Below are positions 43,660 through 52,595 of a DNA stretch of 64,000 bases, piece by piece. This DNA is from Anaerobacterium chartisolvens. GTDB taxonomy: Bacteria; Bacillota; Clostridia; Acetivibrionales; DSM-27016. The translations under genes and the position numbers were made by a program. The notes under the pieces were generated by a model. The model had not been told where the DNA came from. It did not search any database and worked only from the letters and a program-made list of their open reading frames with translations. Numbering within the stretch: the first letter of the stretch is position 1; every line of letters begins with the position of its first letter. The stretch lies in the NCBI RefSeq assembly GCF_003337415.1, contig NZ_QPJT01000009.1, positions 1 to 64,000 of the forward strand, given 5' to 3'.

Positions 43660-46600
43660 ATGTATGAAAAAGTGTCCACAAACCTGAACTTTATTGACAG
43701 GGAGCATGAAGTTTCTAAGTTCTGGAAGGAAAACGATATTTTTAAAAGAAGTATTGAAATAAGAGCCGGAGGGCCTACCTTTACTTTTTATGACGGACCT
43801 CCTACCGCTAACGGAAAGCCTCATATAGGCCATATTATAACAAGGGTTGTTAAGGATATAATACCTCGGTATAAGACAATGAAGGGCTATAAGGTGTTGA
43901 GAAAGGCCGGGTGGGACACACATGGGCTTCCTGTGGAGCTTGAGGTGGAAAAGCTGCTTGGCATAAACGGAAAGCCTGAAATAGAAAAATATGGAGTTGA
44001 GCCGTTTATAAAGAAATGCAAGGAAAGCGTATGGAAGTACGAAAACGAGTGGCGCAAAATGAGCGATAGGGTGGGCTATTGGGCCGACATGGATCACCCG
44101 TATGTGACTTACCACAACAGCTATATAGAGTCTGTCTGGTGGGCCTTAAAGCAAATATGGGATCAGGGCCTGATATACAAGGGGCACAAGATCGTTCCCT
44201 ACTGCCCCCGCTGCGGGACATCCCTTTCAAGCCATGAGGTCGCGCAGGGCTACAAGGATGTAAAGGAAACCTCAATATATGTAAAATTTGCGATAAAGGG
44301 CGAAAAGCAGCAATACCTCATGGCATGGACGACAACTCCGTGGACGTTGCCGTCAAACGTTGCCCTTACGGTAAACCCCAATATACAATATATAAAGGTA
44401 AAATGTGCCGACGAGACATATATACTGGCGGAAGCTCTTGCCGAGGCAGTATTGAAGGAAGAATATACTGTCCTTGAGAAAATCTCTGGAAAAGACCTGG
44501 CAGGCATTGAATACGAGCCTTTATTTGACTTTGCCAAGGTGGATAAAAAAGCCTTCTATGTTGTTTGCGGCGACTTTGTAACCACTACCGACGGTACCGG
44601 CATTGTCCATACCGCTCCAGCCTTCGGTGAGGATGACGCAAGCATAGGAAGAAAGTACGATCTGCCCTTTGTGCAGCTTGTAAACGAGCAGGGTAATTTT
44701 GTAGACGCTGTGGAGCCGTGGAAGGGTGTATTTGCCAAGGATGCAGACGCTGAGATAATCAAAAACCTCGACCAGAGAAACCTTTTATATAAATCCATGG
44801 ATTATGAGCATTCATATCCGTTCTGCTGGAGATGCGACACTCCTCTGCTTTACTATGCTCGCGACACATGGTTTATAAGAATGACCGAGGTTAGAGATAA
44901 GCTTATAAAAAACAACAACAAAATTAACTGGCTGCCCGACAACATAAAGGAGGGGCGCTTCGGGAATTTTTTGGAAAATGTGGTTGATTGGGGCTTGAGC
45001 CGCGAGAGGTATTGGGGTACTCCCCTTCCCATATGGGAATGCCAGTGCGGGCACAGGCATGTGATAGGCAGCATCGAGGAGCTTAAAGCCATGGGGGAGA
45101 ATGTGCCTGACGATATTGAGCTTCACAAACCCTATATAGACGGTGTGCTTTTAAAATGCCCCAAGTGTGATGATGGTAAAATGAAAAGGGTTTCGGAGGT
45201 AATAGACTGCTGGTTTGACTCGGGAGCAATGCCCTTTGCCCAGTGGCATTACCCTTTTGAAAACAAGGACATATTCCACGACAATTTCCCGGCTGATTTT
45301 ATCAGTGAGGCCATAGATCAGACCAGAGGCTGGTTCTATACGCTTTTGGCAATTTCCACCCTGCTGTTTGACGAGCCTTCATATAAGAATGTCGTCGTTC
45401 TGGGGCATGTACAGGACAAGGACGGGCAGAAAATGAGCAAGCACAAGGGAAATGTTGTTGATCCGTGGACTGTTTTAGATAAGCAGGGAGCAGATGCGGT
45501 ACGCTGGTATTTTTACACCGGCAGCGCTCCGTGGCTTCCCAGCAGGTTTTATGAGGAGGCTGTCAGTGAGGGCCAGAGAAAGTTTATGGGAACGCTGTGG
45601 AACACCTATGCCTTCTATATTCTCTACGCCAACATAGACAAATTTAATCCATGCGACCATAAGCTTGAATATGACAAGCTGCCTGTAATTGACAAATGGA
45701 TTCTGTCCAAAATGAATACTCTTATAGATACCGTTGACAAAAACCTTGAGGGCTATAGAATAACGGAATCAGCAAGGGCCATACAGGATTTCACAGACGA
45801 GTTGAGCAACTGGTATGTAAGGCGCAGCAGAGAACGCTTCTGGCATACCGGTATGGAGCAGGATAAAATAAATGCGTATATGACGTTAAACACCGTGCTT
45901 GTCACTCTAACAAAGCTTGCCGCGCCGTTTGTTCCCTTTATCTCGGAGTCGATATACAGGAATATTGTCAAAAGCATCAATGCAGGAGCCGCTGAGAGTG
46001 TGCATCTGTGCAGCTTCCCAGAGGTCGATGAAAAGGCGGTCGATAAGGAACTGGAAAAAAATATGGATCTTGTATTAAGGGTTGTCGTTCAAGGAAGGGC
46101 CTGCAGAAACTCGGCAAACATAAAAAACAGGCAGCCCATAGGAAAAATGTATGTAAAGGCGGATTTTGAGCTTCCTGAAATTTTCAAGGAGCTTGTGCTT
46201 GACGAGCTTAATATAAAGCAAATAATTTTTACGGATGATGCCTCACACTTTACAACCTATAAATTTAAGCCGCAGCTTAGGACCTTGGGCCCTAAATACG
46301 GAAAGCTGGTTCCTCAGATTGCCGCAACGCTTAATACTCTTGACGGAAATGAGGTCATGGACAGCTTTAACAGGGATGAAACAATAAGCTTTGAGCTTGA
46401 CAGCCGGACAATAGAGCTTGCCAAGTCGGACGTATTGGTTGAAACAGCACAGAGGGAAGGCTTTATGGCAGAGAGTGACAGGGATATCACTGTAGTTCTG
46501 GACACAAACCTCACCCCTGAGCTGATAGAGGAAGGCTTTGTGCGTGAGCTGATAAGTAAGATTCAGACAATGAGAAAGGAAGCAGGCTTTGAGGTTCAGG

Positions 46601-46791
46601 ACAACATAAAGCTGTTTTACAGGGATAATGCCCGAATAGCAAATATAATTTTGAGCAACAGGCAGCAGATTGCCGCTGAGGTACTGGCTTCCGGTATATC
46701 CGTGGGAAGTGCTAACGGTACTACCGACGGTTATGAAAAGGAATGGAATATTAACGGTGAGAAGGTATTTATAACAGTTGTAAAGGACTGA
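43660..46791 (+). CDS. ileS: Isoleucyl-tRNA synthetase, IleS2-like type
   Basis: Charges tRNA-Ile and edits misactivated valine. It has the class I HIGH motif in GPPTANGKPHIGHII near residue 50, an inserted editing domain (WTTTPWTLPSN, GTGIVHTAPAFGEDD), and the signature KMSKHKGNVVDPW. The C-terminal anticodon-binding and extension domains continue to residue 1043. The length and the TANGKPHIGH form fit the eukaryote-like IleS2 class, which is less sensitive to mupirocin, rather than the shorter Bacillus type. It is controlled by the T-box upstream. GGAGG precedes ATG 43660. Confidence 0.95.
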   Translation: MYEKVSTNLNFIDREHEVSKFWKENDIFKRSIEIRAGGPTFTFYDGPPTANGKPHIGHIITRVVKDIIPRYKTMKGYKVLRKAGWDTHGLPVELEVEKLLGINGKPEIEKYGVEPFIKKCKESVWKYENEWRKMSDRVGYWADMDHPYVTYHNSYIESVWWALKQIWDQGLIYKGHKIVPYCPRCGTSLSSHEVAQGYKDVKETSIYVKFAIKGEKQQYLMAWTTTPWTLPSNVALTVNPNIQYIKVKCADETYILAEALAEAVLKEEYTVLEKISGKDLAGIEYEPLFDFAKVDKKAFYVVCGDFVTTTDGTGIVHTAPAFGEDDASIGRKYDLPFVQLVNEQGNFVDAVEPWKGVFAKDADAEIIKNLDQRNLLYKSMDYEHSYPFCWRCDTPLLYYARDTWFIRMTEVRDKLIKNNNKINWLPDNIKEGRFGNFLENVVDWGLSRERYWGTPLPIWECQCGHRHVIGSIEELKAMGENVPDDIELHKPYIDGVLLKCPKCDDGKMKRVSEVIDCWFDSGAMPFAQWHYPFENKDIFHDNFPADFISEAIDQTRGWFYTLLAISTLLFDEPSYKNVVVLGHVQDKDGQKMSKHKGNVVDPWTVLDKQGADAVRWYFYTGSAPWLPSRFYEEAVSEGQRKFMGTLWNTYAFYILYANIDKFNPCDHKLEYDKLPVIDKWILSKMNTLIDTVDKNLEGYRITESARAIQDFTDELSNWYVRRSRERFWHTGMEQDKINAYMTLNTVLVTLTKLAAPFVPFISESIYRNIVKSINAGAAESVHLCSFPEVDEKAVDKELEKNMDLVLRVVVQGRACRNSANIKNRQPIGKMYVKADFELPEIFKELVLDELNIKQIIFTDDASHFTTYKFKPQLRTLGPKYGKLVPQIAATLNTLDGNEVMDSFNRDETISFELDSRTIELAKSDVLVETAQREGFMAESDRDITVVLDTNLTPELIEEGFVRELISKIQTMRKEAGFEVQDNIKLFYRDNARIANIILSNRQQIAAEVLASGISVGSANGTTDGYEKEWNINGEKVFITVVKD

Positions 46792-46830
46792 TTCTCGTCT
46801 TGTGTTCTTTGATTATATAAGGGGGGCTTT

Positions 46831-47907
46831 ATGAACAAATTTAACATTAATTTAGGGGAGCGCAGCTATCCCATTTATATTACCTCCGACTACTCCGGTA
46901 TAGGCAAATGCATTGCAGGGGCGAGGCTGGGGGGAAGGCTGGTGCTGGTTACCGACACCAACGTGGAGAAGTATCAGGCGGCGGAGTGCATAGCGGCTCT
47001 GGAATCCTCCGGGTATGAGGTTGTAAAATTTGTTATACCGGCGGGAGAAAAGAGTAAAAACATAAATACCGTTACCGATATTTATAAGTTCATGATAGGT
47101 CAGAAGCTTGACAGAAGCTCTGCCGTTATAGCTCTGGGCGGAGGTGTAGTAGGGGATATTACAGGCTTTGCGGCCGCCACCTTTTTAAGGGGAATAAATT
47201 TTGTGCAGGTTCCCACTTCATCGCTTGCACAGGCCGACAGCAGCGTAGGAGGGAAGGTGGGAGTTGACTTTGAGGGAAGCAAGAATATAGTAGGAGCCTT
47301 TTACCAGCCCAAGCTTGTATATATAAACGTAAACGCTTTAAGGACGCAGCCTAAAAAAGAGTTTATCTCAGGGTTTGCCGAAATTATAAAGCATGGAATA
47401 ATAAGAGACGCAGATTTTTTTGAGTATATTAATTATAACACCGAAAAGATATTCAGCTTCAATGAGGATGTCCTGCAATATATAACAAAGACAAACTGCT
47501 CCATAAAAGGCTCTGTCGTGGAGCAGGACGAAAAGGAGAGCGGTCTTAGGGCAATACTTAATTTCGGGCATACAATAGGCCATGCCATAGAAAGCGTGTA
47601 TGACTTTAAGTATCTGCACGGGGAATGTGTATCTCTGGGAATGGTAGGGGCTTTTAAAATGGCCGCAAGGCTTGAAATGGTCAGGGAAGAGGTTGTAAGG
47701 CGTGTAGAGGATGCTCTGGTAAGGATAGGACTTCCGGTGAGGCTGGAGGGCATAGATGTGCAGAGTGTATTTGAGCAGATGTTTTACGATAAAAAGATAA
47801 AAAACGGCAGGCTGCAGTTTGTGCTTCCAAAGGGGATCGGGGAAGTGGTGCAGTGCGCCGTCGACGACGAAGCGCTGATCAAAAGCTCAATATCGGATTT
47901 GGGCTAG
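46831..47907 (+). CDS. aroB: 3-dehydroquinate synthase
   Basis: Second enzyme of the shikimate pathway. Family marks are the NAD-binding GGGVVGDITGFAAATFLRGI, PTSSLAQADSSVGGKVGVD, and the metal site around SGFAEIIKHGIIRD, with LNFGHTIGHAIE and HGECVSLGM supplying histidines. Length of 358 residues is normal. AGGGGGG precedes ATG 46831. No other shikimate gene is nearby. Confidence 0.95.
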   Translation: MNKFNINLGERSYPIYITSDYSGIGKCIAGARLGGRLVLVTDTNVEKYQAAECIAALESSGYEVVKFVIPAGEKSKNINTVTDIYKFMIGQKLDRSSAVIALGGGVVGDITGFAAATFLRGINFVQVPTSSLAQADSSVGGKVGVDFEGSKNIVGAFYQPKLVYINVNALRTQPKKEFISGFAEIIKHGIIRDADFFEYINYNTEKIFSFNEDVLQYITKTNCSIKGSVVEQDEKESGLRAILNFGHTIGHAIESVYDFKYLHGECVSLGMVGAFKMAARLEMVREEVVRRVEDALVRIGLPVRLEGIDVQSVFEQMFYDKKIKNGRLQFVLPKGIGEVVQCAVDDEALIKSSISDLG

Positions 47908-47909
47908 AC

Positions 47910-47958
47910 AAAAAAAGCTGCCCTTTATAAATTAACTTTATAAAGGGCAGCTTTTTTT
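47910..47958. terminator. Bidirectional terminator between aroB and the LRR gene
   Basis: AAAAAAGCTGCCCTTTATAA and TTATAAAGGGCAGCTTTTTT form a near-perfect 20-bp stem with T-runs on both strands, placed between convergent genes. Confidence 0.95.
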
Positions 47959-49678
47959 AGTCCTCCAAAACCTCGGGAGGCGTACTCCCATCCATTTTCA
48001 TCCTGCAATACTTTCCGTATTCATTTTTATAGTAGATAAACCCGCTTTGAAGCTCAATCCTTGAGCTTCTGTGGTCATTGAGCTTTGTTTTGCCGTCTCC
48101 CGCAACCTTTATTTTATAAATTTTGCCTCCGTCGCTTTCGTTTACATAGTAAACCCAATCATCAATAATATATTCAAACCTTCCCAAGAAATACGAAACC
48201 TTGTAGCCATTCTCTGTCATCTTAAAGCCCTCAAGAGAGTCGGCTATTACGGGAAGCCTGATAGTGCCGTCGGGTTTTACCCTGTAGAGTGCAGCTCCGC
48301 TGCCCCAGTTAAAGCATCTGTAGTAAATCCAGCCATCCTTAATGGTAAAGTAGCCGGTTAGTGCATCACTGTTCATAAAGGTTTTACTATTTCCGTTTGT
48401 ATCCATCCTGCATATCCTGTTTTGGTCATTGAGATAAAAAATCATATTGTCATACACCTTGACAAAGCTTGAGCTTTCATTATTAAGCCTTGTTCTCATT
48501 GTGCCGCCTAAGGTTATTTTATAAACCTTATTCCCGTCGCTCAAGTTCCTGTAGTATATCCAGATCCCGTCAAGACTGACATCGGACACTTTGTCCTCAC
48601 AAAGCTTGACAGCATTGGAGCCGTCGCTAAGATTTTTCCTGTAAAGGCTTTCATTTTCAATTGTTACGTATACGTCCCTTCCCACTGCCGCATTTCTGTT
48701 TTCATCCAGCTCAATCCAGTAAATGGGGTTATCCTCCTTGCACGCAGGGTATTTCTTGCGATCCCAATTGTGGTCTACACCCATCTGCGTATCGGAAATA
48801 TTAAAATATTTATGCTGCATATAGCTTGAGCCGTCTTCCGTGGTGGGATCGTTATAGGTAACGTCAAGATGATAATACACTCCGTCTATTTTTACAATAT
48901 TCCATGCATGGCCTTCCCAGCCTAAATCGCCTATTCCTTCTCCTATTACCACAATGCTTTCAATTCCGCATTTGGATAGAAGTATGTTCATTGTCTCGGC
49001 GTATCCATCGCATACTCCAACCTTTTTAATGAGTATGCCGTAGGGGTCATGTGATTCCTTGGGGATAGTGCTGCTGTAATAGTTCTCCTTGTCATAATCA
49101 GTGTTGCAGACGATGTAGTCATGCAGGGCTATTTCCTTTTCAAGCTCCGTCATTCCCGGCTTTATGACCTTCCTTATTATTTCCTCTGCAGCCCTGTCAA
49201 GGAGCTTAAGCTCGTCGAGGGATTGGGCATCCCACAGATCTATGGTTTTAATTTTCTTAAGGCCATTCAATGGGCGGATATCACCTATCATATTGTCCTG
49301 CAAATATACCGTCTCAAGGTCTTTGAGCGCGGAAAGGGCAGTGATATCCTTTATTTTATTTTCAAACAGATAAAGATCCTTCAGTCCTGTAAGGTATTGT
49401 ATCCCTTCAAGCTCCGATATGCCTCTGCCTGAAGCATCCAGAGCCTCAAGCGTTCCCGCTTGCTCTAAGGATATATCTCCCTCATGCTTTTCCAAAGCCT
49501 CCCTCACAGCCTTCTCAAGATTTTTGTCGGGAAACTCCAGTATTTTTTTGCCTTCCTTTTCAACCAGTGCGCTTTGTTTGACGGCAGGAGCATCCTCTGC
49601 ATAAGCAGCGGACACGTTGAAAGCCACAGCAAGCGAAAAAACAAACAGCAGGCAGGACAATTTTATAAAACCCTTCAT
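47957..49678 (-). CDS. Secreted LRR / transglutaminase-like / DUF5050 protein
   Basis: A 573-residue exported protein. A signal peptide (about residues 1-28, cut near AYAEDA) leads into a leucine-rich repeat block (about 55-150, e.g. LEGIQYLTGLKDLYLFENKI). A transglutaminase-like domain follows (about 185-300) with the triad in VGVCDGYAETMNILL (Cys), GHAWNIVKIDG (His) and YYHLDVTYNDP (Asp). The rest (about 320-570) is a DUF5050-type beta-propeller-like repeat region with recurring IYYRN...DG..IYKI units. It could bind wall polymers or host or plant material, but the substrate is unknown. AAAGGAG supports ATG 49678. Confidence 0.85.
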   Translation of the reverse strand: MKGFIKLSCLLFVFSLAVAFNVSAAYAEDAPAVKQSALVEKEGKKILEFPDKNLEKAVREALEKHEGDISLEQAGTLEALDASGRGISELEGIQYLTGLKDLYLFENKIKDITALSALKDLETVYLQDNMIGDIRPLNGLKKIKTIDLWDAQSLDELKLLDRAAEEIIRKVIKPGMTELEKEIALHDYIVCNTDYDKENYYSSTIPKESHDPYGILIKKVGVCDGYAETMNILLSKCGIESIVVIGEGIGDLGWEGHAWNIVKIDGVYYHLDVTYNDPTTEDGSSYMQHKYFNISDTQMGVDHNWDRKKYPACKEDNPIYWIELDENRNAAVGRDVYVTIENESLYRKNLSDGSNAVKLCEDKVSDVSLDGIWIYYRNLSDGNKVYKITLGGTMRTRLNNESSSFVKVYDNMIFYLNDQNRICRMDTNGNSKTFMNSDALTGYFTIKDGWIYYRCFNWGSGAALYRVKPDGTIRLPVIADSLEGFKMTENGYKVSYFLGRFEYIIDDWVYYVNESDGGKIYKIKVAGDGKTKLNDHRSSRIELQSGFIYYKNEYGKYCRMKMDGSTPPEVLED

Positions 49679-49693
49679 AAATAATTTTCTCCT

Positions 49694-50479
49694 TTATGTA
49701 CCACAGCATGTGCAGTCATTTTCACACAACTCTATTTTCTTAATGATCTCAAAAATCATCTTCTTTACTTTATCGTTATTTTCACTGAAAACCTTAAGCA
49801 CCTCACCTTCCGTAACGGGAGGGATATCGTCTCTGCCCTCTAAGCCAGCGTCAAAATCAGTAATCAGCGATATATTGGCATAGCAGATGCCCATTTCACG
49901 GGCCAGGTAGCATTCGGGGTATTGGGTCATATTTATTACCTCCCATCCCATTTTGCTAAACCACCTGCTTTCAGAAACTGTAGAAAATCTGGGCCCTTGA
50001 ATTACTACAACCGTACCCTCCTCATGAATAGTGATTCCAAGGGATTTTCCGGCTTCTATTGCCAGGCGCCTTAAATTGGGGCAATACGGATGGGCCGCAC
50101 TTATATGCCTGGTTTCAGGCCCGTCAAAGAAGGTGTCCTTACGTCCCCACGTCCTGTCGACAAACTGGCTGCTTACGACAAAATCGCCGGGCTTTATTTC
50201 GGGTTGCAGACTCCCTGATGCGGTTGGAGCAATTATCTTTTTTACGCCCAATTGCTTCATTGCGCTTATGTTTGCCCTATACGGTATCATATGAGGCGGA
50301 AGGTGATGATTTTTTCCATGGCGCGGCAGGAAGGCTATTTTTTTGCCGTCATATGTAGCCAAAGCTATTTTGTCGCTTGGTTTTCCGTAAGGGGTGTCAA
50401 TTTCCACCTCTTCTATGTTTTCTAAAAAGGAATAAAAGCCCGAGCCGCCAAAAACACCTATATCTGCTTTAAAATCCAT
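49694..50479 (-). CDS. mtnP: S-methyl-5'-thioadenosine phosphorylase
   Basis: A purine phosphorylase family 2 member that splits methylthioadenosine to adenine and methylthioribose-1-phosphate. It shows IGVFGGSGFYSFL at the N terminus, FLPRHGKNHHLPPHMIPYRA with phosphate-binding residues, VIQGPRFSTVSESRWFSKMG, and NMTQYPECYLAREMGICYANI with SLITDFDAG. The 261-residue size and the HHLPPH and TDFDAG forms fit MTA or mixed MTA/inosine phosphorylases. The C terminus carries extra cysteines (CENDCTCCGT). AGGAGG precedes ATG 50479. Confidence 0.92.
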   Translation of the reverse strand: MDFKADIGVFGGSGFYSFLENIEEVEIDTPYGKPSDKIALATYDGKKIAFLPRHGKNHHLPPHMIPYRANISAMKQLGVKKIIAPTASGSLQPEIKPGDFVVSSQFVDRTWGRKDTFFDGPETRHISAAHPYCPNLRRLAIEAGKSLGITIHEEGTVVVIQGPRFSTVSESRWFSKMGWEVINMTQYPECYLAREMGICYANISLITDFDAGLEGRDDIPPVTEGEVLKVFSENNDKVKKMIFEIIKKIELCENDCTCCGT

Positions 50480-50589
50480 ATAAAACCTCCTGTATTAATA
50501 AATATATATTTAAATATAAGTATATTATAATATAAAAACACTAACTTTCAATTAAAAGATTTCTATTTATGTATTTATTAGGAGGTTTT

Positions 50590-50805
50590 ATGAGCGAAAT
50601 ACTAACCACCGAGATAAAAAGCGATTTGCAAAATATTTATAAAGCCACCCGAGAGCTTCTCAATATGCTTGAAGAAAAAAGCCCTGAAGACGAAGGGGAC
50701 CAAATCCATGAGCTTCTTTCTTTAATCAGGCTGAGGCTTGGGGACATTGAAGGAACTCTTCAGAAGGACATATTCAATTGTAATTACCTGATAACTAAAG
50801 AATAA
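50590..50805 (+). CDS. Small helical hypothetical protein
   Basis: About 71 residues from ATG 50590, which follows TAGGAGG at 50579-50585. It is acidic and predicted to be helical (SDLQNIYKATRELLNMLEEK, IHELLSLIRLRLGDIEGTL), with no transmembrane segment. It lies directly before the DUF5665 gene, probably in one transcript with it and the YteA-type gene. I do not recognise a family. Confidence 0.65.
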   Translation: MSEILTTEIKSDLQNIYKATRELLNMLEEKSPEDEGDQIHELLSLIRLRLGDIEGTLQKDIFNCNYLITKE

Positions 50806-50868
50806 GTGAAAATATCCATTGACATAAAAACAGACGAACCGGGATATCATAAATTTGCCGGAGGTTTT

Positions 50869-51189
50869 ATGATGTTTGGGAAAACAGCACTTTTGAAAGT
50901 AATAAATAAAAAGCTTGATAAAATTTCTCTTAATATGGAAAGATTTAAGCTGGTAGACTATGTCCACTTTCTTGAGCATCCGAGAAAAATGTTTTGGCCT
51001 AATTTTTTAGGGGGGCTGGCAAGAGGCTTCGGAATTGCGATAGGCTTTACGCTTCTTGGAGCGTTGATAGTATACCTGCTTCAGATAATAGTAAAATGGA
51101 ATTTGCCCATAATAGGAGAATTTATAAGCGAAATTATAGAAATTGTACAGGATAGTATGAATAAGACTGGAGGCAGAATAGGTGGATAA
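50869..51189 (+). CDS. DUF5665 family membrane protein
   Basis: About 106 residues from ATG 50869, which follows GCCGGAGG; the frame is open from GTG 50806. The sequence NKKLDKISLNMERFKLVDYV and LEHPRKMFWPNFLGGLARGF, with a single long hydrophobic segment (GIAIGFTLLGALIVYLLQII), is typical of DUF5665. Function is unknown. It overlaps the following gene by eight bases. Confidence 0.8.
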   Translation: MMFGKTALLKVINKKLDKISLNMERFKLVDYVHFLEHPRKMFWPNFLGGLARGFGIAIGFTLLGALIVYLLQIIVKWNLPIIGEFISEIIEIVQDSMNKTGGRIGG

Positions 51190-51823
51190 CAATTCTTTAA
51201 ATCACTTCAGGGAATTACTGGAGAATAAGCTTAGAGATATAGGCGGAACTGTTCAGAAAATGACAAAGAATGAAGCAGAGGAGCAGGAAAATTATTCAAG
51301 CAACGAGCTTTCAAGCTATGATAACCACCCTGCCGATTTGGGAAGCGAATTGTATATGACTGAAATGAACACCGCTCTTAAGCTGCATGAGAAAAACATT
51401 TTAAAAGACATAAACAATGCCCTCTCACGCATTGAAAAGGGCAGCTTTGGTAAATGTGCATTTTGCGGCAGGGACATAAGCATGGAAAGGCTTGAGGCTA
51501 TGCCGTATGCACGTCTGTGTATTGATTGTCAGGAGGACACGGCGGTGGACCCTGAAATACTGGCAAGGCAGAGGCCCAATGAGGAGCTGATTTGGGACGC
51601 CCCCTTTGGAAGAAAATATTTAAACAAAAGGGAGGATGACGAGCATGAGGGAATGGATCAGCTAGGCGACCTCATGAAGTACGGCTCCTCCGACAGTCCT
51701 CAGGATCTTGGAGGCTACCATGACTATGAAGAATATTATACAAATAAAATAGACCACCAAGGAATTGTAGAGAAAATGGACAATATATCAAATGAATACT
51801 ATAAAAAACAGCTTCCCGATTAA
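51182..51823 (+). CDS. yteA: TraR/DksA zinc-finger protein, YteA-type sporulation protein
   Basis: A 213-residue protein with a coiled N-terminal half and a C4 zinc finger (GKCAFCGRDISMERLEAMPY, CIDCQED) of the DksA/TraR kind, followed by a 90-residue acidic tail. This matches the YteA family found in spore formers. NPRPADLGSE-like DNHPADLGSELYMTE is the family's usual pre-finger segment. GTG 51182 follows AATAGGTG. DksA-type proteins modulate RNA polymerase, but YteA's own role is not established. Confidence 0.88.
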   Translation: MDNNSLNHFRELLENKLRDIGGTVQKMTKNEAEEQENYSSNELSSYDNHPADLGSELYMTEMNTALKLHEKNILKDINNALSRIEKGSFGKCAFCGRDISMERLEAMPYARLCIDCQEDTAVDPEILARQRPNEELIWDAPFGRKYLNKREDDEHEGMDQLGDLMKYGSSDSPQDLGGYHDYEEYYTNKIDHQGIVEKMDNISNEYYKKQLPD

Positions 51824-51832
51824 TATGATCTT

Positions 51833-52576
51833 CTAATCCGGCTGCATCTCTGCAAGGTATTTCCAATACCTTGCAGGCATGTTTTTCTTCTGAAGCCCTG
51901 AATTTATCCTGTCCTTTATGGCGATCTCCCGGAAATATCCTTTCCACAGTCTCTGGTAATCTGTTTCTCCATATTCCTTAAGAAAGCTTCCCTTAAAGCT
52001 TGTTTCTTCATAGCGAAGAAGGTTTTTGTCATAAATAGCGGCAAGACCTCTTTTAATATCGTGAATAATCCAGTGCTGGCACCCTAAACGCTGCTTAAAG
52101 TGCGGGGCTATAACACTTATAATATTATAATCCGGCTCCATGGGAGCATAGTATACATCCTCATATATCGCCTGAAATCTGAGCAGACCGTTCATCCTGT
52201 GGCTTTCTCCCATTACCTTGCGGCTTAAGTTATGCACCTTCAGGACACGCTGATCCGAAAGATGCAGATCCAGCCTGCTCTTCATTTTGAAGCCAAGAAC
52301 AAGGTATTCGTATATCAGCGTTGCCGCATCGGCATCCTCTGATAAAAACACATAATATATCCTTTTAAGGCTCATTGACGATATTTTTTCCCTTATTGAG
52401 GTATATACCCTATAGGCTTTTTCGGCATCGGCGGGTATATACGTATATGTATCCAGCAGGCTTTGCTGAAGCTTAACCCGGGATAATATCCTATCGGGGA
52501 AATCCCTTCTGTAGTAGGCCTCAAAAACGGCAGTCAGCAGGCCCTCAAAGCTTCCGTCGTATGTGTATATATTCAT
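51833..52576 (-). CDS. TIGR03915-type (DUF4130) putative DNA metabolism protein
   Basis: About 247 residues starting MNIYTYDGSFEGLLTAVFEA from ATG 52576, with AAGGGG upstream; an in-frame GTG at 52585 is possible. The family segments VHNLSRKVMGESHRMNGLLR and FQAIYEDVYYAPMEPDYNII, then HFKQRLGCQHWIIHDIKR, are clear. This family is found almost always beside the radical-SAM protein encoded next to it, and a role in DNA repair or base modification has been proposed only from that pairing. It lies 11-20 bases downstream of its partner. Confidence 0.88.
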   Translation of the reverse strand: MNIYTYDGSFEGLLTAVFEAYYRRDFPDRILSRVKLQQSLLDTYTYIPADAEKAYRVYTSIREKISSMSLKRIYYVFLSEDADAATLIYEYLVLGFKMKSRLDLHLSDQRVLKVHNLSRKVMGESHRMNGLLRFQAIYEDVYYAPMEPDYNIISVIAPHFKQRLGCQHWIIHDIKRGLAAIYDKNLLRYEETSFKGSFLKEYGETDYQRLWKGYFREIAIKDRINSGLQKKNMPARYWKYLAEMQPD

Positions 52577-52595
52577 TTCCTTCACCCCTTAAAAA

